From positions 7,641,979-7,705,978 of the forward strand of contig OY365808.1 in assembly GCA_959347315.1 (NCBI GenBank): a stretch of DNA of 64,000 bases. Direction: 5' to 3'. Below the pieces are notes generated by a model that saw only the letters and a program-made list of their open reading frames with translations, made no database searches and had not been told where the DNA came from. Each line of letters opens with the position of its first letter. Positions within the stretch are counted from its first letter, which is position 1. The stretch is from Bimastos eiseni. Lineage: Eukaryota > Annelida > Clitellata > Crassiclitellata > Lumbricidae. Shown in pieces: positions 23,601 through 33,192 of this stretch. The translations under genes and the position numbers were made by a program.

Positions 23601-26600
23601 AGTGTATTGACATGCTTACAGCACCTATTATCAATGTCTCAAGCATGCTGGTACAAAATCGAATTCAGTCTTTCTCTTAATTCATTATGTTGCTTCTGTG
23701 TTTCATTGCTAATTTTGTAGCTTGCACATAATGCCTGTGGGCTGTAAATTTAGTTAGTGTTTATATGCGGGTTACGAAAGCATTGACCGGATAAAAGATA
23801 AAATATTAAAATTGATGTATCAAGATTCAAGTTTAACTCAGACACTGTCTAGTTTCCGTTTTCTTTACTGGGTTATGATCTGATTAATGCATCGTGTTGT
23901 TTAGATCGATGAGATGCAGAAGGAGCGGGACATTGCTATTGCCCAGCGAGACAGATTGGATAGAATTCGTCCAGATGGAAACGAATTTCTGGCGAAATTA
24001 AAGAATGAACGTTTGAGCATCTACAAGGTAGGCAATCTGCTTTTTTAGAAGGTTTTCTGCATGTTTTTTCTTTGGGAACTGTTATTTGACTCATTTTTTT
24101 ATGGCCATTGTTTCAAGTTCATTCAGGTATTATTCAGGAATTAATTCTAGTTTGGCAGATTTCATCTCAGGTATGGTGATTGTTTATGTGAATATTTTGA
24201 TAGCACATTTTGCTGTGTAACGTGGTACTTGCTTTCTCACTTATGTATAAAAACTTGTGGTATTTGAGCAGAGGAAACAGCAGTTCCTTAAAGTTCTGAG
24301 TGAACTCACGGTTTCTGTGCTGCTCAAATGCTGACATTTACTTCTGGGAAACATGAAATAAATTAAATAACTTAGAAAACATTATTCATCCTCAGTGGTT
24401 ACTCTGCGAGGTTTCTGCTTGGCATTATTCTGATCGTCACAAAAATTGACATTACTATTATTCACTACCTTAGTCTGTATGTTCATTTCAGTCTAGACTT
24501 TGGATCTAGTGGTGTTGGCACTAATTGCTGCTGTGTTGGTACTAACTGCTGCTGTGTTGGCACTAATTGCTGCTGTGTTGGTACTAACTGCTGCTGTGTT
24601 GGCACTAATTGCTGCTGTGTCGGCACTAATTGCCGCTGTGTCGGCACTAATTGCCGCTGTGTCGGCACTAATTGCCGCTGTGTGGTCCTTTGAACTGAAA
24701 TTTACTGAATTTGAGTATATGCTATTTAGGGAACATCAGCTGATGTCTTGAGCAGAAATTGTTATGGCCTTCAGTGATCATACAATTTGATTCCAAAATT
24801 GTTTAACAGGCAAAGCTGGTCGACTTTGAGAAGAGATTGACTGAAGAGAGGAAGAAACGTTTGGCCGATCGTAAGGAGAAACGCAAGGAAGAGAGGAGGA
24901 CGAAGTGGATTAATGCGAAATTGGAAGCTGAACAGAGAAGAAAGGATGAAGAACTTAAGAGGCGTTAGTCCTGGATATAATAGAATTGATATTGTATCAT
25001 ACGTGCACCTGCTTTACAGAATTTCTTAAGAAAATTTATATATTTATAGAAATGCTTTTTTGTATTAATATTAGAATTTATTTATTATGTAATTTCAATA
25101 GAAATTTGTCAGATATGAATTTAGGATTTTAACATTTGATTCATAAAAATTTGAATGAAAGAGCCTTATAAAAATTAGGTCTTTAAGTCTTTGTAATGTA
25201 TTTGAATCAGATAAAATGATTCCATGGTTAATAAAGAGATCTTAATTATCCCAATTTATTGTTTTAAATGTTTTTTTCTTATTGGAGATAAGCTTTGACA
25301 GGCTGTAGAGCAGTTCTAATGTTATCATATGCAAGACAGATTCTGTTGTTTAGACTTAAGCCAAACAATGTTACGGGTATATATGTTTTATTGCTAGTCC
25401 AATGCTTTCTCCTTAGCCTGCATGTAGATCAATGAGTTTTTTTATATCTGTTCTAAATGTTGTTGCAGAGAAAGAGGAGGAGGAGAGAATTGCTAGAGAG
25501 AAGCGGGAGCAGGAGGAGGCTGAATACAGGGAGAAGATGAGAAAGCTGGAAGAGATTGAAGAGAAGAAGCGTCAGAGAGAACGTGAGGTTGAAGAGAAGA
25601 GAAAGCGAGAGAAGGAAGAGTCTCTTCTTAAGTCAAAAGACAGAGTTCGGTCAGTATTCATTCATTCATTTCAATAATTTATATAGCCCTTTTCAAGGGA
25701 AACTACTCAGAGGTGCTCCCAACTCAACCACGGCCAAGTATGATTGAGTCATCATTATCATCATGTTCTTGGTCTTGTAGCACAAGCATTTAAGGTGCCT
25801 TCATAAGCCATTCTTGGTATTGTAAGTTTTTAATTAATTTATTGTAGGTTTGTCTGTATATGTGTGTATGTAACTTATTGTCTGTTTGGTAACTGTTTAT
25901 TTATGGATGAATACTATGCACTGCCTCCTACTGATTAAGAGGCATAATTTTAAATATTTTTATTACGCTGATTCTGACAGGATTCCTGTTCCAGTTATAT
26001 ATGGCCCAATCCAAGGAGCTTTGTTTCTGTTGGTCCTCAACATGGAACTGTCTTTCACAGTCCATGCACCTAGAATTACTAGCCCTCTGAAATCCCAGTT
26101 TTGGGGACACCTTAAGACAGAGATTCTCAACCATTTTAGTCCTGTGACCCATGATAATATTTCCACAGTTGCGGTGACCCCCACCTAGAAAATTTATTTG
26201 GGCACTGCCTTTACCACTAATTCATAGTACAAGAAATAAGTAAAGATTCATCGAGTCACAATAGTGCAGTAGTTAGTGTAGTAATTAACATGCACATGAA
26301 TAATTAATATAAGGAACTGCTGACAACTTTTTTATTTTATTCCTGAAAATTCGAGCCGACCTCTGGCAAATCGTAAGGCGATTCCCTCGAGGGTCGTGAC
26401 CCACAGGTTGAGAACCACTGCCTTAAGACATTGCTGTCCCCTGGCCTTAGCACAGACACCGCTGCTCATTTTGAGCTTTATAAATGTTGGATTACATTAC
26501 ACTCTACACAGATTGCAATTGGTACTTCTAAACAGTAATTTTTTTTCTCAAAAGTATTAATGATTTCACATAAGCTCAAGATTGCAGTTTTAAAATACTC

Positions 26601-29600
26601 TTTTAAGGCACAGACTTTTTTATTCCACAAATGGATGTTGTATTTTGTGCAGTTCTTAGAAATTTCTGATCTTTATTCATATTAAAGATGTTAAGCTTGT
26701 CTGTGATGCCTGTCAGTTTTATTTACTTTTGTTTTGTTTGCAGAGATGAGGATTCTGAAGGTCCGAAGCGAGGTGAAGATTCTTGGAGGAAAGAACGAGA
26801 TGGTCCTGCGAGGGAGAAAGATGGAAAGGATAGGGATGGACCATTGTGGGGACAGCCGAAGGAGGGTGGATGGCGTACACGTGAAAAGGCCAAGGACGAT
26901 AGTTGGAAGAAGTCTACAAGGTGTGTTGAGCATTATAATCTTAATAGACTGTTTGTAGTGTTTCTGTGATAAATTTTATATGATGGAACAGAGCTTGTTT
27001 GTGGCTAATTGGTGTAGTATTTTGTAAAGTAAACTATTGTAATCTATGCAATGGCATTGTCTGCAGGTGGCACAAGTGTTTTTAATTTTGTCTTAAAATT
27101 GTTGTTACTAAACGAGAACTTTGTCATAATGCTTAGTTTAAAATTATGTCAATGCAATCGAGTTGTAAGGTTGCTTTTCGACAAGGCGACTTTGTGACTC
27201 AAGCTGTGTGCTTAACTTTTGATCATTTATAAGGTTTTATTTTAATAAAGGACATTACATTTGTGCCTCTGAGTAGTTCCCGAAACAAAAGCTATTTATG
27301 TTGCAGACTGTAGTGTTAAGAAGAGATCTGGCATTTCTTTTGATCCATGGTATTACTTCTATTATCTAGAGCTGTATTGATATCACTTTTTGCCGATTTT
27401 GCTGATACCCGACTATTTTGCCGATTATTTTATTGTGTTTCCCAAGATGTCCGGTTTCAAAAGATAGACCTACTGCTACTGCCTATTGTTGTGATACAAG
27501 CAAACACTTTCTCTGTAGGAGACCTACAGGGTCGTACCGAGGGTGGGGCCGCGACACAGGGCACAAATATGGAAGGGGCGCAAATTTCAGTATGGAATAA
27601 CTTTTCATAAAGTCATTCTTTCTTGAAATATGGCACTATTTTCATTCACAAATAAAAACTAAAATTACAGTTAGTTAAAAAGTGTAACTAAGAAAGTGTT
27701 TTGGTGGGAGATATACCAGATAAATCATTTCTAGTGTATTAATAAATTTGATATTATATTGCGAAATACAAAATGTAGGGGCGCCAGATTGATGCTAGGC
27801 ACAGGGCGCAATTAGAGCTCGGTACTGCCCTGGAGACGTATGCATGTAGTTGAGGACTAATCCTAGGCAGGCAATGCAGATTAGACACACCGCCAGCCGT
27901 TGAACTGTGCCCAGGGTAATTAAAGCCCAAGGAGCGACTGGCCTATTCACAGCCACCCATCTAGTCTCAGCCTCTCGGGCGACTGAAATATTTCGGGGAG
28001 ATCTGATTGGCAGCTAGCATGTATTCATTAGTCATGCCTCCATGATGTACATTCATCAGTTTCTCTGTTGAATTGGCTAGTCGTTCCTTGGCTTGAATTG
28101 GCCAGCCATTCCTTGGCCCTCAAGCAGGCACCATGACTCACTCTGCACACAACCTATGTTGACACGTTCCCACGGTCTATACTTGCACACTGGATGGTCT
28201 CACCTCTGGTCTGAAGAAGCCATTGGCTTGACGATACGATATGGGAACGGAACGAAATGCCGTCCTTCACAGACCCAGTGATGTTGCTGTCGTCATTTTG
28301 CTTTTATAGACTGAAAATAATATTATAAAATAAAAAATAATTTTTAATATCGTCGTCGACCGCCCTCCATGCAGGGAGGATTATCTTGCCGATATCCGAT
28401 ACTGCCAATATCTCTATAATTGGCCTGCCGATTAATCGGTACAGCTCTACTATTATCTTCTGTATCTAGCAACTGATGAAAGTTTTGTTACCTTCAGGGA
28501 AGATGAGGGTGCTTGGAGAAAAGGTGGCGATGAGGAGGACAGGCGAGCTCCAGCAAGGGATGATGAGAGAAGGGGCCCTGCTAGAGATGAAGATGCCCCA
28601 AAATGGAGGGACAGGCCTGCACCACGTGATGACCGCCCACCACGCAGGGAGGATGACCGCCCACCTCGTAGGGAGGATGATCGTCCGCCACGCAGGGAAG
28701 ATGACCGCCCTCCTCGCAGGGAGGATGACCAGAAGGATGAAAAGGTTCGCTGGGGACCTCCATCTCGTGGTGACAGAGAACCAGAAAGAAGGCATCGCGA
28801 AGACAGTCCACCACGTAAGGAGGAATTAGATAGGGCGTGGCGTAGGGGAGGACCAGCCAGGGACGACCGGGATGGAAGAGACGATCGTGGTGGAAGGGAT
28901 GATCGCGGTGGAAGAGACGATCGTGGTGGAAGAGATGATCGTGGTCAGGATTCATGGCGCAAAGGACCTACAACTGCAACGGATGAGAGATCTTCTTGGA
29001 GAGATAGTAAAGACAAACGACGTGAGTTTGATTCGGGCAGAGACTTCGACCAAGACCGTGGTGGCCGCTCGGCGCCGCCACGCGATTTCCGTGACCGTGA
29101 CAGCCGTGGACCTCCTCCTCCTCGTGGAAATGATCGGGATTGGAGAAGAGATGATCGTGCACCAGTACGTGATGATCGACCACCGGTGCGTGATGATCGA
29201 CCACCAGCAAGAGATGCTAGAGATGAGCGTGGACCGCCAAGAGATGACTGGAGAAGCAAAGGTAATTGTAATTGTAAAAGGTAAGTTTGATTGTAAATAC
29301 CATAAAGTTGTAAAATTCTGGATTGCATCTGCTAAGATGAGTTGAACAAGTTCATTTCAAAGAATGTGCACATGTTGAAAATTATTGTTCTGTTCTTATA
29401 GGGCCAACATACTTTGTTTTCAGAGAGTGAACCAGTCCACATGGCTTTTCTGCCAACAATGCAACTTAATATAACAATGCTTGTATGATTTATGTACAGT
29501 TCTCTTGTTTTAGATTCTCGAGGTCCTCCACCAACTCCTCGATCGCGCGATACAGATGACAATGAAGACAGAGGTAGGATAAACTCATATTCATAACGGC

Positions 29601-30283
29601 AATTAAGAATTAATAAGCATTATTAAAATATAGAAACTTTTGTTGCAGTGATTGTTTAAATTAAATTTCTGTTGTATTGTCTAAATTGCATATTTCTTTG
29701 TTTTCATTTTAAATAATTGTCTTTGTACTCTGCAAACACTTATATTGTATGTTCCACATAGAATTTTGGTATTAGTGGTTTAAAGTAGAAGTCAGTTCTT
29801 TGGCATGAAACAGAAACACAAAAATGTTACTTTAAGAAAATATTTAAGTCCTGCAGAAGAAAATTTCAATAGAACACCTGAAGTTAATGTATTTCCAGCA
29901 TCTTGCTCAACTTATTCAAAGTCAATGGTTGTGTTGTATTTAAAATTTGTCTGAGTGGCAAAATCAGTATTGGTACGTCATCTGTGAAATATGACTAAGC
30001 TGTTAATATTGTTAGATGTAGCAGTAATGCTGCAGTATGTGTGCTTTTTAAAATCCAGCACGGTTTATGCACCTCGTCTTGGTATATTTTGGTTGGTCAG
30101 CTGTTGAAACATGTAACACGATATTCGGTTTACATGAATTACCTACACTACTTTGCTGTATTTCATATGATAGATAGGGTTTGCACTGTTATTTTTTTGC
30201 TTCCTTTGAGTTTTTGCATAATTTCAGCTCGACCAGCCCGTGGACCCACAGACGAGGATGGCTGGCAGACAGTTCGACACTAA
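11670..30283 (+). CDS. EIF3A: Eukaryotic translation initiation factor 3 subunit A, 22 coding exons
   Basis: Scaffold subunit of the cytoplasmic eIF3 complex, which loads mRNA and initiator tRNA on the 40S subunit. Exons: 11670-11718, 12701-12891, 13604-13740, 14085-14248, 14724-14782, 15625-15765, 16282-16490, 16887-17058, 17635-17826, 18779-18895, 19616-19798, 20595-20732, 21266-21475, 22273-22377, 23456-23569, 23905-24027, 24810-24963, 25469-25649, 26744-26920, 28498-29261, 29514-29573, 30228-30283. They total 3696 nt (1231 aa plus stop), in frame at every junction. The start [16 protein letters not shown] matches the animal N-terminus, as do [43 protein letters not shown] and the terminal [11 protein letters not shown]. 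The PCI-type helical region is at about 310-500, charged coiled coil at about 550-880 and Arg/Asp repeats at about 945-1190. The human protein is longer (1382 aa), mainly from more Arg/Asp repeats. All introns are GT-AG except intron 13. Identity is near certain; exact small exon edges are slightly less so. Confidence 0.96.
11918..12450 (+). repeat. Satellite-like tandem array in eIF3a intron 1
   Basis: About a dozen diverged 35-45-bp units share TAAATGGAAGCTGGATTGATGAAAAG. A longer block (GAGGGAATGCCGTTACGA...GAAACTGGATTGATGAAAA) occurs twice, about 180 bp apart (12045 and 12225), so there is a higher-order period. The same family reappears at 59663-60215 and as a single unit near 62700. Confidence 0.85.
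15042..15350 (+). mobile_element. LINE reverse-transcriptase C-terminal remnant in eIF3a intron 5
   Basis: The + strand reads [17 protein letters not shown], then [16 protein letters not shown]. After one frameshift it reads [34 protein letters not shown] and ERRKNREDW. This is the conserved end of LINE polymerases (FFGH-x-R, GRRxRGRPRxxWxD). It is a fragment only, with no polymerase core. Confidence 0.8.
17125..17330 (-). mobile_element. tRNA-derived SINE-like repeat in eIF3a intron 8
   Basis: On the minus strand, AGCATGTTCTGTTCCTTCC is followed by AATCGCAAGGTCAAAGGTTC and AAATCAACC, resembling a tRNA-derived box B region. A tail region with CTCCCTTGCTCATCACTGAA follows. The box A is poorly kept. 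Confidence 0.4.
19204..19300 (+). repeat. Dispersed repeat, copy in eIF3a intron 10
   Basis: Shares CTGAC-GTACA-TGT-GGTGGGA, AGCAAGGAA, a TGGCCAC/TGACCAC block and GGCTTAGAAAATGAAGT with 34928-35030, same orientation. Family unknown. Confidence 0.5.
20880..21080 (+). repeat. Dispersed repeat, copy in eIF3a intron 12
   Basis: About 150-200 bp match the stretch 25845-25990 in intron 18, same orientation. Shared blocks include a TTGTAGRTTT...CTGTATAT start, CCTACTG.TTAAG.GGCAT, TTTTAAATATTTTTATTAC and GACAGGATTCCTGT. Family unknown. Confidence 0.6.
21476..22272 (+). other. GC-AG intron (intron 13 of the eIF3a gene)
   Basis: Exon 13 must end at GAG (21475) and exon 14 must start at ACA (22273) to keep frame. 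The intron then begins GCATGT and ends AATAG. The joined residues [19 protein letters not shown] align without gaps to the human stretch between KDID and MAKQVEQ. The nearby GT sites (21480, 21486) would need a shift or delete residues. GC-AG is a known minor donor class. This is deduced from protein alignment, not from transcripts. Confidence 0.75.
22692..22840 (+). repeat. 26-bp minisatellite in eIF3a intron 14
   Basis: About five to six copies of GTTATAGCTGTTATGTGATG with a 4-6-base remainder (TTATAT). Copies are nearly identical, so the array is recent. Confidence 0.9.
22928..23111 (+). repeat. 23-bp minisatellite, eight copies, in eIF3a intron 14
   Basis: Eight exact-length units of ACAAGTTAGGTCACAATTGAACC fill 184 bp. 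Units vary at three positions (GTT/GGT, CAT/CAC, one CGA). Every unit contains AGGTCA, and TGAACC four bases later. Confidence 0.95.
24512..24679 (+). repeat. 21-bp minisatellite, eight copies, in eIF3a intron 16
   Basis: Eight units of GTGTTGGCACTAATTGCTGC plus T. Units 1-5 alternate between two variants, whereas units 6-8 share the TCGG and GCCGCT changes. Because 21 is a multiple of three, several frames stay open (VPTQQQL repeats on the minus strand), but this is intronic. Confidence 0.95.
25655..25745 (-). mobile_element. LINE 3' end just inside eIF3a intron 18
   Basis: An ATTC tandem tail is followed by ATATAGCCC..CAAGG, CTACTCAGAGGTGCTCCCAA and CTCAACC. This matches the 3' ends at 44620, 57990 and 60800. 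In minus sense it is a truncated LINE tail. It begins 6 bp after the exon 18 splice donor. Confidence 0.7.
25845..25990 (+). repeat. Dispersed repeat, copy in eIF3a intron 18
   Basis: Partner of the copy at 20880-21080, same orientation. See that entry for the shared blocks. Confidence 0.6.
26118..26420. mobile_element. hAT-type element, 303 bp, in eIF3a intron 18
   Basis: The left end CAGAGATTCTCAACC and inverted right end CAGTGGTTCTCAACC match the Charlie-like hAT terminus pattern. Perfect 8-bp target duplications CCTTAAGA flank it at 26110-26117 and 26421-26428. Non-coding, so non-autonomous. Confidence 0.9.
27367..28449. mobile_element. hAT-type element, 1083 bp, in eIF3a intron 19
   Basis: The left end TAGAGCTGTATTGAT and inverted right end TAGAGCTGTACCGAT share the first ten bases. 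Perfect 8-bp duplications CTATTATC flank it at 27359-27366 and 28450-28457. The inside is GCCGAT/ATCGG-rich near both ends. No transposase frame is seen. A second element is nested at 27527-27832, so the original was about 770 bp. Confidence 0.88.
27527..27832. mobile_element. Nested hAT-type element, 306 bp, inside the intron 19 element
   Basis: The ends are CAGGGTCGTACCGAG and, inverted, CAGGGCAGTACCGAG. Flanking 8-mers GAGACCTA (27519-27526) and GAGACGTA (27833-27840) match at 7 of 8 positions. Internal GGGGCGC-rich blocks, no coding frame. Confidence 0.75.
28628..28723 (+). repeat. In-frame 24-bp repeats coding the DDRPPRRE motif of eIF3a
   Basis: Four tandem 24-bp units inside exon 20 encode four copies of DDRPPRRE. 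Another block at 28872-28944 encodes four DGR/GGR-DDR units of 18 bp. They correspond to the DDDRGPRRG-type decad repeats of vertebrate eIF3a, which has many more copies. Substitutions between units are mostly synonymous, so the repeat is held at the protein level. The region is predicted to be disordered and strongly charged. Confidence 0.85.
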
Positions 30284-33192
30284 GAAGACAGACACAAGCG
30301 ACTATCTTGAAAACAATTGACGTTAAACATTCTCTACTGGATTCACTCTTTGTGGGGTGAAAAATAATAGAATGTGTTTTGTCCAGTTTTGGTATTTCTC
30401 TGATTTTTTCTGAAAAGTGTCTGTGTAGAATTCTTTTATCTGCGTGCACATGGTTTTTTCCATCATGCAAAACATTTATCGGTATATTTGGAAAAGTATT
30501 TTTCAGTCAGGTTGCTACCTTAAATGCTTCAACATTATAACAAAATCTAGTATTGTAATGCATAACTATAGGAGTACTATAAGATAATGGTGCAGGACCT
30601 ACTGTTTTAATCGCGGGGTAACTAGTCTTTGAAGTAATTGTACGAAAGAATAAGGTTGCTGTCTTATCATACAGGCACCTCCTCACTTTGTACGGGGCTG
30701 CATTGCAGAAATAGTATTCAATAATCAGTAAGATATCTTGCACTGCTGTTGATATGCTTTTGCAGTAGCAGCCAAGTGCTGTGAGATGTTATAAAGTGGA
30801 TGAAATTGGCTTTCCCATACACCGATGATTTGCTTTTACTTGTAGTGTGCATTGTTATCGCTTGGTGCTTATTAATTGAAAGGATAATTAATTAGAGCAT
30901 TGTCAGGGCCCTCAGATACACAATGTACATATACAATACATATGTAATGTACATTATGTCTATATTGTGCTTATAGGTCGTCTGAATGACTCGTTGGTTC
31001 AGTGTTGTAATAGTACTACCCATAATGATGGCTAAACTGGCTTGGTAATTTACTACTTAGAATCATAATTACTGGTGTCTGTCGTTATGTCTATTACATT
31101 GTTTTAAAGTATTACACCCACTGTTCAGATCATGTAGGAGGCGGAAATATAACTTTAAAGAAGTTCTTAATAATGCAAACAATTTAATTTTACCAATACA
31201 CAGTTGTTTACTTCTCAAGAACAGAATTCATGTGTCACAGTTGCAACTGAATTTACATAGGCAAAGTGGCTTGTTTTAATTGTACAGTTTCGATGATATC
31301 ATTAGAAAACAAATATATAGAAATTAAATGGACTAATACATATTCGGGGTAAGAAATTATTGTCATCATTTAGTGGTAGTGTATAGTCATCGTAATGGTA
31401 ATCCCAGCATTTCTACAGCACCCACAAAAGCAAAGCTTATTCACTGGCACTTTATCAAAACAGAATCGATAGGCAGGGGGTCTAGGATTTCTGAAAAAAC
31501 AATGTTTTCTGTTTGAGTGGAAAACCTGTGGTGAGATGGCAAGGTGAGGTGAGGCGAGGCGTTGGTGAGTATGTAAAAAAATTCATATAAATCAATATTC
31601 GTTTAAGATGTTCAGCGAGAATGCCAATACAGCAAACAGATTAGGAGCTACTTGTTGCCATATTATTTCAAATGTTTATTTGTGGTAGAACTGAAACAGG
31701 TTTGCAAACAAATAGAGCTGGAATGCAATTTTCAACTTGAAAACAACATCAATTTGCACAATTAATACATGCAATATAAATCTTGCAAGTGCACTTTTTA
31801 TCTGCAGGCCTGCAAAACAATTCAAAGACACAAATTTATTTGATGGAGATTTTATATTTTAAAAACCTACTTCTGGATCGAAACTAAAACCCCAACAATC
31901 CATGTGTAAATTGGTTTTATATCATAAAATCTGGAGTAATGTTTACTTGGCATTTTTCATGAGTAAAGTACTCAAAAGCTACTGAACTGTTATGCAGGTT
32001 TGAACATTGCTGAGGTAACTTTCTATAAAGAAAAATGACAAGAACACATACTTCACAAAGAACAAATACTACAACCAGAACATTGTTATTTCATGCAATC
32101 ATGGCAAGATATCTGATGGTTTCAATTTCCAGTTAGTTCTGGAAGTTGGACATGGGTGTTATTCAATCACTTCAATGGCTGTCCTTGAGGGGAAGATTCT
32201 GGAGATGAAGTATTCTTGCTTCTTACACAAGTGCACCTCTGATCTTCGGGTACATCTTTCATAACTTGATCGATATGTTTCCCACAACCTATATATATCG
32301 GAAATCAAAATGGCCTTACTTCGCAATCTAATAAACAAATGGTTTATTTTGTAGGTCTCTGGCTCCCAATTTATGAAGTCAAACTACATTAATCCTAATC
32401 TAAAAACTTCTAAAGCACCACTGTAGTAGCACAAGAACATCACCGTCTCCACACCCTCGGATTCATATTGTGTCTAACTACTTACCTTAAAATATTGAAT
32501 ACAAATAGCAACTGCACAATTCATCGATAATAAAATATAGCATCACGCTAAACTGCACTAACCGCAATCCTATATCTATAAAATATATTTTCTATACACT
32601 ACACTAACCCTAATCCTGACCCTAACCGACCCTCACGACGCCTAACCTGATCCTATACGACCCTTACGATGCCTAAACTGGACAATAAAGGCTGGTTGGC
32701 GCAAACGCACGACTGAGGTTCACAAGTTGTGATGCTCATGCACAAACTGGTTTTCCCAAACTAGATTTCTTTAACTTGGATGGTTAAGTTGGTTTACAAC
32801 CCAGGTCGTACAAAAACCATCACACCTAAAATGTCCAACATGCCTGAGCCTTAAAAGAGCAAAAAGAGCATACTATATGAAACATTAAGAACCAGAACCA
32901 CGAGTAAAGTTCGTCGTTCACGTCAAAATAATCCAGGTTGTCGCGAACACGAAGAGGCGGAGACTTCGTTATTATATGTGAAACAGGAGAATAACAATGT
33001 GTAGAATAACATCAACATTATGAGTAAAATAACATATCATGACGAATTTCAGTTACCTTGCCAGGTTGTCTTTTTGCACTTATCGCACACAACCTTGAAA
33101 CACATGGCGATCGTTTGTAAGTCGCTGGGTTCACAAAACTGGTGTTGTCCTAAGCCCAAATAACGGTTATTGCATACGAAAGTTCGAATTAA
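30284..33192. other. eIF3a 3' flank and intergenic DNA
   Basis: This begins with the eIF3a 3' UTR; I see no strong AATAAA close to the stop. A LINE-tail repeat of the TTTCTA-AGC-CCCAC family lies near 31405-31560. A short degenerate CCCTAA-rich stretch lies at 32603-32690. No gene seen. Confidence 0.6.

Noticed and set aside
24483..24751. Minus-strand VPTQQQL and plus-strand VLALIAA repeat proteins
   Set aside because: They come from a 21-bp intronic minisatellite that stays open because 21 is divisible by three.
32603..32690. Interstitial telomere repeat (CCCTAA)
   Set aside because: Only two or three recognisable units in an irregular stretch; not a telomere-type array.
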